Assembly (NCBI GenBank): GCA_016721865.1
Contig: JADKHF010000008.1
Location: forward strand, 1-64,000
DNA length: 64,000 nucleotides
Direction: 5' to 3'
From: Nitrosomonas sp.
GTDB lineage: Bacteria; Pseudomonadota; Gammaproteobacteria; Burkholderiales; Nitrosomonadaceae
The position numbers and the translations under genes were made by a program. The notes beneath the pieces were generated by a model. The model had not been told where the DNA came from. It searched no databases and worked only from the letters and a program-made list of their open reading frames with translations. Positions 20,395 to 29,339 of this stretch are shown in pieces (position 1 is the stretch's first letter; each line of letters starts with the position of its first letter).

Positions 20395-21302
20395 TACGCG
20401 CATGGCTGACGCAACATGGATTTGTGTTTTTTCTCACACTAAAACGACTGATTTCTACACCCGTATCCAGTATGCTCAGTGTTATCGTAATGGGTATTGC
20501 GCTTAGTCTGCCGACGGGTTTATACGTGCTTATGGAAAATCTGAGTTCCATTTCCGGACAAACGGCAAGTTCCCCGCAAATGAGTTTGTTTCTTAAGCTG
20601 GATATCAAGAAAGAAGATATTGAAGGAATCAAACAACGGATGGAAGAAGATTCACAGATTGTAAGCTTCCAGTTCATTCCGAAAGACACCGCACTGCATC
20701 AGTTACAGCAAAGTAATGGACTCACTGATATCACCGCCAGTCTGGTGCGCAATCCGCTTCCGGATGCTTTCATTGTGCATACCCTGGAAAATACGTCTGG
20801 GAATCTGGAGAAATTGCGTGTAGAAATCCAAAACTGGCCGGAAATCGAACATGTGCAATTTGATTCTGTTTGGATCGAACGGCTAAACGCATTGCTCAAG
20901 CTGGGACGTTTTGTTGTACTGATGCTGACAACCCTGTTGAGTGTCGCGATTATCGCTATCATGTTCAACACTATCCGCCTGCAAATCCTAACTAAGCGCG
21001 ATGAAATCGAGATATCCAAATTAATAGGCGCAACCGACAGTTTTATCCGGCGCCCTTTTCTTTATTTCGGCGCCATTCAGGGATTGGCTGGAGGTGCTAC
21101 CGCATGGCTTATAATGACATTGGTCATACGCGCGATGAATGAAGAGCTCATCACGCTTGTGCAGCTTTATGACTTTGATTTACAACTACAACACCTTTCT
21201 CCATCAGACAGCATCAGCCTGTTATTGTTTTCAGCCTGGTTGGGATGGCTTGGCGCTCGCATATCCGTTGCAAGCCATCTCTGGCAAATAGAGCCCAGAT
21301 AA
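20391..21302 (+). CDS. ftsX: Cell division protein FtsX
   Basis: 303 residues, the membrane partner of FtsE. One membrane segment near residue 25-45 followed by a periplasmic domain (about 50-165, with QMSLFLKLDIKKEDIEGI), then three further segments. Contains the FtsX-typical NTIRLQILTKRDEIEISKLIGATD stretch (seen as NTIRLQI and EISKLIGATDSFIRRPF). Start overlaps ftsE (ATGA). Confidence 0.94.
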   Translation: MIRAWLTQHGFVFFLTLKRLISTPVSSMLSVIVMGIALSLPTGLYVLMENLSSISGQTASSPQMSLFLKLDIKKEDIEGIKQRMEEDSQIVSFQFIPKDTALHQLQQSNGLTDITASLVRNPLPDAFIVHTLENTSGNLEKLRVEIQNWPEIEHVQFDSVWIERLNALLKLGRFVVLMLTTLLSVAIIAIMFNTIRLQILTKRDEIEISKLIGATDSFIRRPFLYFGAIQGLAGGATAWLIMTLVIRAMNEELITLVQLYDFDLQLQHLSPSDSISLLLFSAWLGWLGARISVASHLWQIEPR

Positions 21303-21335
21303 GTGGGGTGCTTGGTAATGAAACTTTTTAAAAAT

Positions 21336-21362
21336 TTGGCACTCTCATCGGCAGAGTGCTAG
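21336..21362. promoter_or_regulatory. CIRCE operator (HrcA site) with overlapping promoter, upstream of rpoH
   Basis: TTGGCACTC, nine bases, then GAGTGCTAG: the CIRCE inverted repeat (consensus TTAGCACTC-N9-GAGTGCTAA) with one change per arm. It ends 54 bases before the rpoH ATG. TTGGCA (21336) and TAGAAT (21360) also fit -35/-10 boxes with an 18-base spacer, so HrcA binding would block this promoter. Confidence 0.85.
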
Positions 21363-21416
21363 AATAAATCATAAAGATAGAGTGTAAGCACAAACCATAA
21401 TCAGGAGATCATTATA

Positions 21417-22261
21417 ATGACAAATGCTTTAACGCTTCCGTCACTGGGAGGAAGTCTTGAAAGTTATATTCAGTCTGTTAATTCTTTCCCTATTCTTTCG
21501 CAAGAGGAAGAGAGTAGTTTGGCGCGACGCCTGTGGAATCATGGGGATATTGATGCTCACAACAATTAATCTTGTCGCATCTGCGTTTTGTAGTCGCAAT
21601 AGCACGTGGTTACAAAGGCTATGGCCTCCCACAAGCCGATTTAATTCAGGAAGGCAATATCGGTCTAATGAAAGCAGTCAAACGCTTTGACCCTGAGCGC
21701 GGCGTGCGTTTGGTGTCTTTCGCGGTGCATTGGATTAAAGCTGAGATTCATGAATTTATTATGCGTAACTGGCGCTTGGTTAAAATTGCCACCACCAAGC
21801 AGCAACGTAAATTGTTTTTTAACTTGCGAAGCATGAAGCAGGGATTGGACACGATGAACCCGAAGGAAGTGCAGGCGATGGCGACACAACTCGGTGTCAA
21901 ATCTGAAGAAGTGGTAGAAATGGAAAAGCGCTTCAACGGTTCGGATATTTCGTTGGATCCAATATCTGATGAAGAAGATGACACATTTAGTCCTATCAGT
22001 TATCTGACAGACGGAACAGAACCCTCGCAACTTTTGGAAAATGAACAGATAATCCAATTACGTGAGAAAGGCTTGCGGCAATCGCTGGATTGCTTGGATG
22101 ATCGCAGCCGACACATCATTGAAGCCCGCTGGTTAAGGGAAAAAGATACTGCAACACTGCATGATCTGGCTGATGAACTGGGCGTTTCAGCAGAACGCAT
22201 CCGTCAGATTGAAGTTAAAGCGCTTCAGAAAATGCGTGGTGTTATGGCAGCAAGCGCTTAA
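21417..22261 (+). pseudogene. rpoH: RNA polymerase sigma-32 (heat shock), frame broken once
   Basis: Starts at ATG 21417 with AGGAG upstream: MTNALTLPSLGGSLESYI and the region 1.2/2 start, then stops at 21569 because one base is missing at about 21557 (GCTCACAACAA where GCTGCACAACAA is expected). The second frame carries the rest: SHLRFVVAIARGYKGYG, LIQEGNIGLMKAVKRFDPERGVRL (region 2), the RpoH-box-like QRKLFFNLR, and region 4.2 ending ERIRQIEVKALQKMR. Restored protein is about 281 residues. A real loss of sigma-32 would be surprising, so sequencing error is the leading explanation. Preceded by CIRCE and followed by a mobile insertion and a strong terminator. Confidence 0.88.
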
Positions 22262-22273
22262 AAACAGAATTTA

Positions 22274-22414
22274 GGGCGTCTCTAAAAATTCAAAGTTCTA
22301 AACAAAACGAGGCGTAAACAAAAAATAATGACGCAGCATATGTCTGATAGGTAACGCTACATTTTTAGCGAGCAACAAAGTGTTGTAACGAAATTTGGAT
22401 TTTTAGAGATGTCC
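22274..22414. mobile_element. MITE-like insertion downstream of rpoH
   Basis: 141-base non-coding element with imperfect ~21-base terminal inverted repeats (both begin GGRCRTCTCTAAAAAT) and a TTTA direct repeat immediately outside each end (22270-22273, 22415-22418). It sits between the rpoH stop and its terminator. The mobilising transposase is not identifiable in the window. Confidence 0.65.
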
Positions 22415-22427
22415 TTTACAAAGTTTT

Positions 22428-22470
22428 ACACCCGTTTGATCCAAAATGAATCAAACGGGTGTATTATTTC
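22428..22470 (+). terminator. Rho-independent terminator of rpoH
   Basis: Perfect 13-base stem ACACCCGTTTGAT / ATCAAACGGGTGT around a nine-base loop, followed by ATTATTT. Probably the original rpoH terminator, now separated from the gene by the MITE. Confidence 0.75.
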
Positions 22471-22478
22471 CAGCAACC

Positions 22479-22571
22479 GGAGAGGTACCGAAGCGGTCAC
22501 AACGGCGCTGACTCGAAATCAGTTGGTCAGGGTAACTTGGCACATGGGTTCGAATCCCATCCTCTCCGCCA
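22479..22571 (+). tRNA. tRNA-Ser (anticodon CGA)
   Basis: Acceptor GGAGAGG pairs with CCTCTCC, anticodon loop CTCGAAA (CGA), long variable arm typical of class II tRNAs, T-arm GGGTTCGAATCCC, CCA encoded. Its last bases (CATCCTCTCCGCCATT, 22558-22573) recur at 53883, marking it as a probable integration site. Confidence 0.95.
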
Positions 22572-22892
22572 TTAATTAGATTTAACGCATTGAAATAAAG
22601 TAATAAATTTTATTAGAATAAAATTCTACACAGCTTTATACCCATCTCATGGTGCTGATTAGTAGCGAACGCTGCCGGATAAACTCGGAGCAGCGTTTCC
22701 GAATATACGTAAAACTGAAACAATCCTAACTTTTTATTTTTTTGAATAACGTTTTCATTTTGCGTATTTAGCTTAAAATGCGCGTCGTATATCATACAAT
22801 CGCCTCATTTCATCCCCTTCAGACCGTTTTAGCAGAGATAATTGACCGCCTGTGCCGGTTTGATAATTGATAAGGCGACAGAGAGTGGCAGA
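22572..22892. other. AT-rich spacer between tRNA-Ser and the tRNA-Asn fragment
   Basis: About 320 bases, AT-rich, with no convincing open frame, RNA or repeat. It is the first sequence past the tRNA-Ser 3' end, thus the left extremity of the accessory region. Confidence 0.4.
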
Positions 22893-22937
22893 CTGTTAAT
22901 CCACAGGTCCCAGGTTCAAGCCCTGGTCGGGGAGCCA
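22893..22937 (+). repeat. tRNA-Asn(GTT) 3' fragment, left attachment site
   Basis: From CTGTTAATCC (anticodon GTT) through the T-arm GGTTCAAGCC to GGGGAGCCA this is the 3' half of a tRNA-Asn; the 5' half (TCCCCGA acceptor strand, D-arm) is absent upstream. The antisense strand codes the last residues of the serine recombinase. A matching fragment lies at 30937-30981 in the same orientation. Confidence 0.8.
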
Positions 22938-24510
22938 ATTCGGTACAAAACTGGGCACTCTTTCAAGAGAGTGCTTTTTTGTTTCTTCCACAGCGAGAGC
23001 AAGCGCAGAATAGCTGCCGGTAATTTCCGCTTGATTGTCTTTGATGCGAATTTCACTCACCAAGAGTTTCAAATATTCCTTGCCGAATCCGCTGGATCTG
23101 TCGAGTAGTTTGGTTCGTAGCGCCTTGGTAAAGGCTTCAAGCTGATTCTGTTTGATTTCCGGCAATTGCTGCTGACGACGGAATCCAGCAACTTCTATCA
23201 ATAATTCTTGCTTTCTTGCCTGCAATTTGTGAGAACGCTCCTGTAAAGAAGCATCCAGCGGCAAATAGCCTTTTTCAACCGCTTCATAAAGCCGATCAGT
23301 GGCGGTCTTTATTTCTTCCAGTTCTTTGGTCAGTTTCTTCAATCCGTCATCCTGGCTTGCTTGCGCGGTCTTGATCTGCTTTTTCATGTCGGACAACATG
23401 GTTTTGACCCGCTTCGGATCAAATATCTTGTCAGCCAAGGCATTCAATACCAGCGCATCTATCTTTCCATCGGATAACTTGCGTTACAGCAAACGCATTT
23501 CCCTTGCTGATTCGGGTATTGCATTTGTAATAGCGATAACGTCCGCCTTTTCCCGTTGCCAATGTCATGCCAGCGCCACAGCAACCGCATTTGAGTAAGC
23601 CGGTTAACAGCGTGGGGGAGTTAACTATTCTTGGCGGTGTCACTGTAGGCGCTCTTGCTGCTTTGCGAGCTTGCACAGCTTCGAATAAGGTTTTTTAATA
23701 ATCGGATCAACCGCCATGCGCACCCATTCGCTTTCGGGTTTTGTTTTCTGGTTCTTGGCGTCTCGCTTGTTGAAGATGAATTCGCCGTGATAAGTCGGAT
23801 TGGAAAGTATTTCATGCACTCGATTACGAGCCCATTTCTTGCCGCGTAGTGTCAAACCACGCTCGTTCAGGTGAACAGCAATTTGCTTTGCGCCCATCGA
23901 TTGGCCAAGATAGCCATTCAGATACAGATCGAATATTTTGCGAACAATAGACGCTTCCTGTTCATCAATAACAAATCGTTTCTTTCTCTTGCCCTTGATG
24001 CTGACGGTTTCAACTTCTATTGTTTTATAGCCAAAAGTAGGACGTGAGCCATTGAAATAGCCTTGGCGGGTGTTTTCCTTCATGGCGCGCAGTGTATGTT
24101 TGCTGTTTTCCTTGCTCTGGTATTCATCGAAGATGCTGAATATCTTTCGCGCCATTTCCCCGCTGGGGTCATCGCTGGTTTGTTGGGTAATGGAAATGAG
24201 CTTGGCACCGGCTTTATTCAAACGGCGTTCATATAAGCCGAATTCAAGCGAATCACGGAAGAAGCGTGACAGGCTATGCACGACCACTGCATCGTAAGGA
24301 TTGGGTTTTAGCGTGGCATCAGCAATCATTTGCTGAAACACCGGCCTTTTGTCATCGGTTGCGGATGCGCCCGGCTCGACGTATTCCATAATTACAGTGT
24401 AACGGTTGGTCTTGCACCAATCGCGCATTTGCCGCAATTGATCGGGAATGGACAAGTCTTTTTTCCGCTTGCTTGACCGTGGAAACGCGAGCATAGAGCG
24501 CTATCCGCAT
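22896..24510 (-). pseudogene. Large serine recombinase, frame broken about four times
   Basis: Site-specific recombinase of the large serine integrase class. Start ATG 24510 (MRIALYARVSTVKQAEK, the catalytic Ser in ARVST). Resolvase core continues in DLSIPDQLRQMRDWC and VVVHSLSRFFRDSLEF; then a Recombinase domain (ERGLTLRGKKWARNRVHEIL), a zinc-ribbon (CGCCGAGMTL ... YYKC), a coiled coil and the tail NWLPDQGLNLGPVD. Frames change near 24467, 23685, 23515 and 23480; each can be repaired by a single base in an A or T run. The tail is encoded by the antisense of the tRNA-Asn fragment, so the gene end is the attachment site. Presumably the integrase of the 22.9-30.9 kb element. Confidence 0.78.
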
Positions 24511-24515
24511 ATTGC

Positions 24516-24668
24516 TTACTCCTTGTTAGCTTCAGCCTGAGCGATGATTTCCTGTAATACTTCAGGCAGTATCGATTGAATCAGAACCAACTCTTTTTCC
24601 ATCATAGAATCTTCATGGAAATCGGAATCAAAAACAACAGAAACATCTAAATCGTGTTCGATGCTCAT
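24516..24668 (-). CDS. Small acidic protein preceding the recombinase
   Basis: 50 residues, MSIEHDLDVSVVFDSDFHED followed by a helical IQSILPEVLQEIIAQAEANKE tail; very acidic N-terminus. Stops 5 bases before the recombinase ATG, so probably co-translated with it. Function unknown; a small recombination directionality or accessory factor is possible but unsupported by any motif. Confidence 0.5.
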   Translation of the reverse strand: MSIEHDLDVSVVFDSDFHEDSMMEKELVLIQSILPEVLQEIIAQAEANKE

Positions 24669-24714
24669 TCATAATGGCACCCCCTTTTTTGCACGGTATA
24701 TTCCTGCCCATGCC

Positions 24715-24908
24715 TTACCTATCCTTGCGCTGCTTTTCGGCAATTATCCTTTCCAAATCCTTTTCCAAACCGCTTTGCCGAATTCATCTAAAAATATTTG
24801 TCGGAACGCCTTAAACTGCGATTCCGGCAAAGACGATTGAGCAACCAGCAATACCCGATTCTTACGAGCATTGAGTAGTTCCAAAATCATCTGGTATAGC
24901 GCGGGCAT
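24715..24908 (-). pseudogene. Small hypothetical protein after Rep, frame broken once
   Basis: MPALYQMILELLNARKNRVL... begins at ATG 24908 overlapping the stop of the Rep-like gene (TAATG), runs about 45 residues, and the natural ending (GLEKDLERIIAEKQRKDR, stop at 24715) lies in another frame entered near 24775. Restored length about 64, mostly helical and charged. Coupled to the Rep gene; function unknown. Confidence 0.4.
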
Positions 24909-25915
24909 TACCATTGACCCAGCCGGATTGAATCAATGCGCTTGGTCACATCAGTTCGCCATGTCATCGGTTCATGAACTCGGGAAATCAGGTTCTCCAA
25001 TCGTTGCATGGCCTCGGCATCGCTGATCATTGGCTGTTCGGTCTGAATGCAATGAACAGCAGCAATGCGCTTCAAATATCCGTACATGCTGATAGCCATA
25101 CGCATCAACCGTTCATTGAGAATGGCTTGCTGGTCGATCTCCCGATAGACACCCAAACATTCCAGTTTTTGAATTTGCTCCTCTAAATCTATCCAGAGCG
25201 GATGCAATGGCCAGCGCGAGCGGTTGCTATCGTCAGTCTTTTCTCGCAAGGTCGAATGTTCTGTGACCAAATAGCGCAACACGTCGCCTTGACCGTCTTG
25301 CAGATCAGCAAAGGTACGAATACCGAAACGCTTAAGTATGTCTTTTCTGACCTGCCATTCGACGCGCCAGACGTTTTCAGCAATGCCCCACAATTCAAAG
25401 AACCATGACTTTCCGCTTTGTTCTTCTATTTCTGCTATCTTGTCGTAAATTCTCAGAACAACATCGGATTCACCCAGTTTAAAGGTTTGTATTTTTCCAC
25501 CCTTGCGGTATTGCGTATCTTTGGTGGAAAGAGAAACAAAGTTATCCTCATCAAAATCGATAACCGGCAAGTGATAATCAAAGCTGAAATCAACACGTGA
25601 AAGCCCTTCCGGTTTCAATGGCATCATGCCAAGTCTTTCGGCCCATTGCATGAATCGCTGATGCATCGCTATTGTACCTTCACGCCACAGGGCAAGGCTG
25701 CGGAATTTGACAAAGAAGGAAGGATTATTGAATTCACCGAAAGAAATGGTGAAATCCTGATTGCTGATAACGAAGGGAAAGCCGGATGAACTGCCGTAAG
25801 GCTGCAAAAAAATTCCATGCCGCCGAGATTGATTACTTTCGGTTCCGGTTGTTTCAATTGGCGCAGGGTTTCTTTTTCAATTGCCAATTGCTCGAAATTA
25901 AGGCTGGAACCATAA
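24908..25915 (-). pseudogene. Replication-initiator-like protein (Rep_trans type), 5' end removed by IS
   Basis: About 335 residues remain. The conserved core includes SRVDFSFDYHLPV, LRIYDKIAEIEEQSGK (with the family's Tyr), and VWRVEWQVRKDILKRFGI, resembling rolling-circle initiators of the Rep_trans/replication initiation factor group found on small plasmids, phages and integrative elements. N-terminal codons (NFEQLAIEKETL... NLGGMEFF) are one frame off, joined by a missing T in a T-run at about 25805. At 25916 the IS3 element replaces the start. Family call is from memory and moderate. Confidence 0.55.
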
Positions 25916-25954
25916 TGAATCGCCCCGGTATTTCCGGAGACATATTTTCTTGAG

Positions 25955-26716
25955 TCAAGTTGCATCAGCTGACTCTTCCCGATTGCGATGATACGCCTTT
26001 TCAAATTCTGCCGGTGGGACATATCCGATTGCATCCAGCAGTCTTCGGTTGTTGAACCAATCCACCCATTCCAATGTAGCAAATTCTACTTCTTCGATAC
26101 TACGCCAAGGACCGCGATGCCGTATGACTTCGGTCTTGTACAAGCCATTGATGGTCTCAGCCATGGCATTGTCATAAGAATCTCCGATGCTGCCGACGGA
26201 AGCGTCAATATTTGCCTGCGCCAAACGTTCCGTATAGCGAATCGATAAATACTGGCAACCGTGGTCGCTATGATGAATCAATCCTGCGGTTTCCCGCCGT
26301 GCCCATAGCGCCTGTTCCAATGCATCCAGTACCAGATCCGTTCGCAATGAACGACTCACTCGCCAGCCAACGATGTATCTTGCAAATACATCGGTAATAA
26401 AAGCCACATAAACAAAGCCAATCCACGTCGCCACAAATGTAATATCCGCCACCCACAGTTGATTGGGCCGGGCAGCTACAAATTGCCGGTTAACCTTGTC
26501 TGTTGGGCGGCAAAGTGAGTCATCTGCAATGGTCGTCCAACACTTTTTGCCGCGTCGAACACCTTGCATTCCAAGCTTCTTCATCAACCGCTCGACCGTA
26601 CAGGGATCTCGTTCGCTCGCTTTGTGTTCGTAATAGTTCGACGGGGCAATCCAGATTTCATTACAGATTGGCTCGACCCCGTATTCTGCTTTGTTGCTAT
26701 CGACAAATGCCACCAT
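25955..26716 (-). CDS. IS3-family transposase OrfB with internal deletion
   Basis: DDE transposase, 253 residues. The integrase core is present: WVADITFVATWIGF (first D), LIHHSDHGCQY (second D), DNAMAETINGLYKTEVI (E). The N-terminal part jumps from HKASERD straight to CTVERLMKKLGMQG; relatives carry about 40 more residues here (the segment with YGVRKVWRQL), so an in-frame deletion of about 120 bases is inferred. ATG overlaps the orfA stop (TAATG). Confidence 0.82.
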   Translation of the reverse strand: MVAFVDSNKAEYGVEPICNEIWIAPSNYYEHKASERDPCTVERLMKKLGMQGVRRGKKCWTTIADDSLCRPTDKVNRQFVAARPNQLWVADITFVATWIGFVYVAFITDVFARYIVGWRVSRSLRTDLVLDALEQALWARRETAGLIHHSDHGCQYLSIRYTERLAQANIDASVGSIGDSYDNAMAETINGLYKTEVIRHRGPWRSIEEVEFATLEWVDWFNNRRLLDAIGYVPPAEFEKAYHRNREESADAT

Positions 26717-27036
26717 TATTTCGGTCGGCGGTCGAGCTCCGCCTGCGCGAAATAGGCCGATGCCTTACGTAATATCTCGTTGGCTCGCTTTAATTCCCGA
26801 TTCTCCTGTTCTAATTCCTTGAGTCTCGCACGATCCGAAGTCGACATGCCGCCCCGAATTCCCTGATCAATCTCTGTTCGTCTTACCCAGGTGCGCAACG
26901 TCTCCGCCGTACAGCCAATCTTTGATGCGATCGATTTGATCGCCGACCATTGCGATTCATGCTCCTTTTGGTGCTCAAATACCAATCGTACCGCTCGTTC
27001 CCGTACTTCCGGTGAATAACTGATTTGATTCTTCAT
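26716..27036 (-). CDS. IS3-family OrfA (HTH protein)
   Basis: 106 residues: helix-turn-helix (SPEVRERAVRLVFEHQKEH, GCTAETLRTWVRR) followed by a leucine-zipper-like coiled coil (LKELEQENRELKRANEILRKA), the normal IS3 OrfA layout. Binds the terminal inverted repeats with OrfB. Confidence 0.88.
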   Translation of the reverse strand: MKNQISYSPEVRERAVRLVFEHQKEHESQWSAIKSIASKIGCTAETLRTWVRRTEIDQGIRGGMSTSDRARLKELEQENRELKRANEILRKASAYFAQAELDRRPK

Positions 27037-27086
27037 CTCTTCCTCCTCTCAAATCATTTTATCTCCGGAAATACCGGGGCGATTCA

Positions 27087-27521
27087 TCAAGCCATGCCCC
27101 TTACCGCCGCCACACCGAGAATTCTGTGCGCATCGCTGAAAAGCCGGTAAATGACGTTCCTTGGATGCTTTCTGAAGATTATGTAACACCTTGATAATAT
27201 CAGGACGCTGTGTTGCGATAAACAGCCGGTCGTACATTGCCCCATTAGCAATTTCAGCAGCTACAGCCGCTTCACAGGCTGCCTGCAGACTGGCATATCG
27301 CTCCACTTTGCCCGGCCAGGAATTTTAGGCATCGGTAATTCATAGCGCACGAATAATGTGTGTAGAGCCTCAATATGACGTGCTTCCGCTTCGCGGATAT
27401 TGCTGAATGGTTGAACCTCACCGAAATCAGCAATAACCTGATCATAAGTTGCCCAGGAATGATATTCATCGTCGAGCGCTTCATTCAGTGCGCGGATTTC
27501 TAGCTCAGTCAAGTTGTTCAT
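27087..27521 (-). pseudogene. DUF2202 ferritin-like protein, frame broken and 3' end cut by IS
   Basis: Starts at ATG 27521 (MNNLTELEIRALNEALDDEYHSWATYDQV), a ferritin-like four-helix fold with candidate metal ligands in EALDDEYHSWATY and EARHIEALHTLF. The second half (VERYASLQAACEAAVAAEIANG; AFQRCAQ) is one frame off, recovered by adding one C at about 27314. The glycine-rich end (CGGGKGHGL) runs into the IS3 end at 27086, so the C-terminus is probably truncated. Start overlaps the stop of the ZIP transporter. Function of DUF2202 is unknown. Confidence 0.65.
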
Positions 27522-28264
27522 TATGATTGGCCTCCGATGTGAAAAATTGCAATGGTTCCGATTCCTGCGAGCAGCAATATGAGTTGACTCATGGCGGCGG
27601 AAAAAGTTACCTGTCGATGCAGCCCTGGAATGAGATCTGCTACTGCGATATAGATGAAGCTCGCCGCTGAGAGTGCCAGTATGTAGGGTGTTGTCACGTG
27701 CATTTCCCCAAGCCAGAAATAAGCTGTCAAGGCACCGGGCAGCGTGGCAGCAGCGGACAGACTATTGAGAATTAATGCCTTCGTGCGTCCATACCCATTG
27801 TCTAGCAAGATAGCAAAATCACCAATTTCCTGCGGAACTTCATGTGCAATTACCGCAACCGCCGTCGCAATTCCGAGCGGCATGGAAGTAAGAAAAGCAG
27901 TAGCGATCACGATGCCATCGACGAAGTTGTGAAAAGCATCGCCGATCAGAATCAGCGGACCGGCGCGTCCGTGGATCTCACATTGATCTTCATGGCAATG
28001 ACGCCAGAGCACGAATTTTTCAAGTACGAAAAAAAGTACCACGCCAGCTAGTACTGTCGCCATCACGGTGATGGCCGGTGCTTGTTCCAGACTAGCAGGA
28101 ATCATACCGAGGAACGCAGCACCCAGCAGCGTTCCAGTGGCATAACTGATCAACCAAGGGACAAGAAGTTTGCGTATGCCTTCCGGAAAAAGCAGAAATA
28201 AGGCAGCACCCGACATCGCACCGATACTGCCCAAAATACTGAATATGATTATCCACGATAGCAT
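27521..28264 (-). CDS. ZIP family metal transporter
   Basis: 247 residues, about eight membrane segments. ZIP metal-site motifs in the fourth and fifth helices: GDAFHNFVDGIVIATAF and AVIAHEVPQEIGDFAILL. A His/Cys-containing loop (WRHCHEDQCEIHG) may bind metal. Imports (or in some members exports) Zn, Fe or other divalent ions across the inner membrane. Sits in an 8 kb mobile element together with a ferritin-like and a metal-sensor-like protein, pointing to metal homeostasis cargo. Confidence 0.88.
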   Translation of the reverse strand: MLSWIIIFSILGSIGAMSGAALFLLFPEGIRKLLVPWLISYATGTLLGAAFLGMIPASLEQAPAITVMATVLAGVVLFFVLEKFVLWRHCHEDQCEIHGRAGPLILIGDAFHNFVDGIVIATAFLTSMPLGIATAVAVIAHEVPQEIGDFAILLDNGYGRTKALILNSLSAAATLPGALTAYFWLGEMHVTTPYILALSAASFIYIAVADLIPGLHRQVTFSAAMSQLILLLAGIGTIAIFHIGGQS

Positions 28265-28415
28265 TTAATAGCCTTGGATACCTATTTCTATCTAATCCGC
28301 CGGAAGCGAGTCAGATCAGATGTTAATAACTTATCTTCTGCTTTTTCTGACTTGCTCTAATTCTTGAAGCCGCAATTTAATCTTGCCGTCAGTTTATACT
28401 GAAGCATTCAAGAAA

Positions 28416-29090
28416 TTAGTGACCACCGTGCCCACCCTGTTTATCGCCATGCGAATCATGATCCATTTTCATAGCATTAAGTTGTTTTTTCTGATCTTCC
28501 GATAAAACGGCATGAATTGCTTGACGCTCCTTGATGTGGTACTCGACCATTGCATTGAAAGCATCCGTATGATCCTTCCCAAGTTTATGTAAATGAGCAT
28601 CACTCGGGCCGGGCTTCATACTTTCTTTTTTGAAAGTTTGCATACTTTCTTTCAGTTTTTCCTTGAGTTGCTCATGCTCCTTTTCGTTCTTCAAATGCAA
28701 ACGAACAATTTTTCCCAGTTGCTCATCACTCAGCTTCAATGCGTCTGTATGTGATAGGACCATATGGGCATAATCATGTCCGCCCTTCTTCATGTCGCCG
28801 TGTTTGTCGTTTTCTCCTTTATCCTTGCCGTGACCACCGTGACCACCCCCTCCTTTTTGACCTTGACCACCTTCTTTGTCCTGGCCATGGCGGTGTTTAT
28901 TGCCTTCACTTTGCTCGCTTCCTTTCTCTTGACCCTGCTGATGGGCTTGGGCAAGTATGAAAGCTTTATTGCCAAATTGAAGGTCGGTGGAGTCGTTATT
29001 CGCCAATGCGATAGAAGCGGCACCTAGCGTAATGGCAAAAACAGAACCAGAAACAATTGCTGTAGAAATGATGGATTTTCTGTTGATCAT
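28416..29090 (-). CDS. Periplasmic His-rich Spy/CnrX-like metal-stress protein
   Basis: About 224 residues from ATG 29090 (AGGAG upstream; a longer frame to 29165 lacks one). Signal peptide MINRKSIISTAIVSGSVFAI ending near SIALANND. A low-complexity His/Gly/Lys region (GHGGHGKDKGEN) follows, then a helical domain with MVLSHTDALKLSDEQLGKIVRLHL and AVLSEDQKKQLNAM, matching the LTxxQ-type Spy/CpxP/CnrX periplasmic fold. Predicted to bind metals or act as a chaperone/sensor. Next to the ZIP transporter. Confidence 0.65.
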   Translation of the reverse strand: MINRKSIISTAIVSGSVFAITLGAASIALANNDSTDLQFGNKAFILAQAHQQGQEKGSEQSEGNKHRHGQDKEGGQGQKGGGGHGGHGKDKGENDKHGDMKKGGHDYAHMVLSHTDALKLSDEQLGKIVRLHLKNEKEHEQLKEKLKESMQTFKKESMKPGPSDAHLHKLGKDHTDAFNAMVEYHIKERQAIHAVLSEDQKKQLNAMKMDHDSHGDKQGGHGGH

Positions 29091-29339
29091 GACAATTTCT
29101 CCTAAAAGTTTGATTGAATATAGCAGTACTAAACTATACAGATAATAGCTGTTAAAATTTCCCAACTAAAAGCAAAAAGTTATGCCAGGAAAAGCACTGA
29201 AAGGCGCAGTAGCTGATATCACTTTATATTGCCTTCTCCAGCAATTCATCCTACCATCAAAGTCGAATGAGTAACTTATCTTTTCTAATTTTTACTCATT
29301 ACTTAGCATGTTCAATTTATCAAAATTTAGGGGGTTATT

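Larger units (their letters stand above)
25916..27086 (-). mobile_element. IS3-family insertion sequence (copy A)
   Basis: 1171 bases bounded by near-perfect terminal inverted repeats beginning TGAATCGCCCCGGTATTTCC (left) and its complement at the right end (27062-27086). Contains orfA and orfB on the minus strand. No target duplication is seen (AATAA left, TCAAG right), so flanks have probably been rearranged since insertion. Confidence 0.85.

Noticed and set aside
22842..22937. Full tRNA-Asn gene
   Set aside because: Only the 3' half is present; the 5' acceptor strand and D-arm are missing.
28739..29027. Hydrophobic plus-strand frames opposite the His-rich protein
   Set aside because: Arise from the antisense of Lys/Gly/His-rich codons; no start signal or homologue known.
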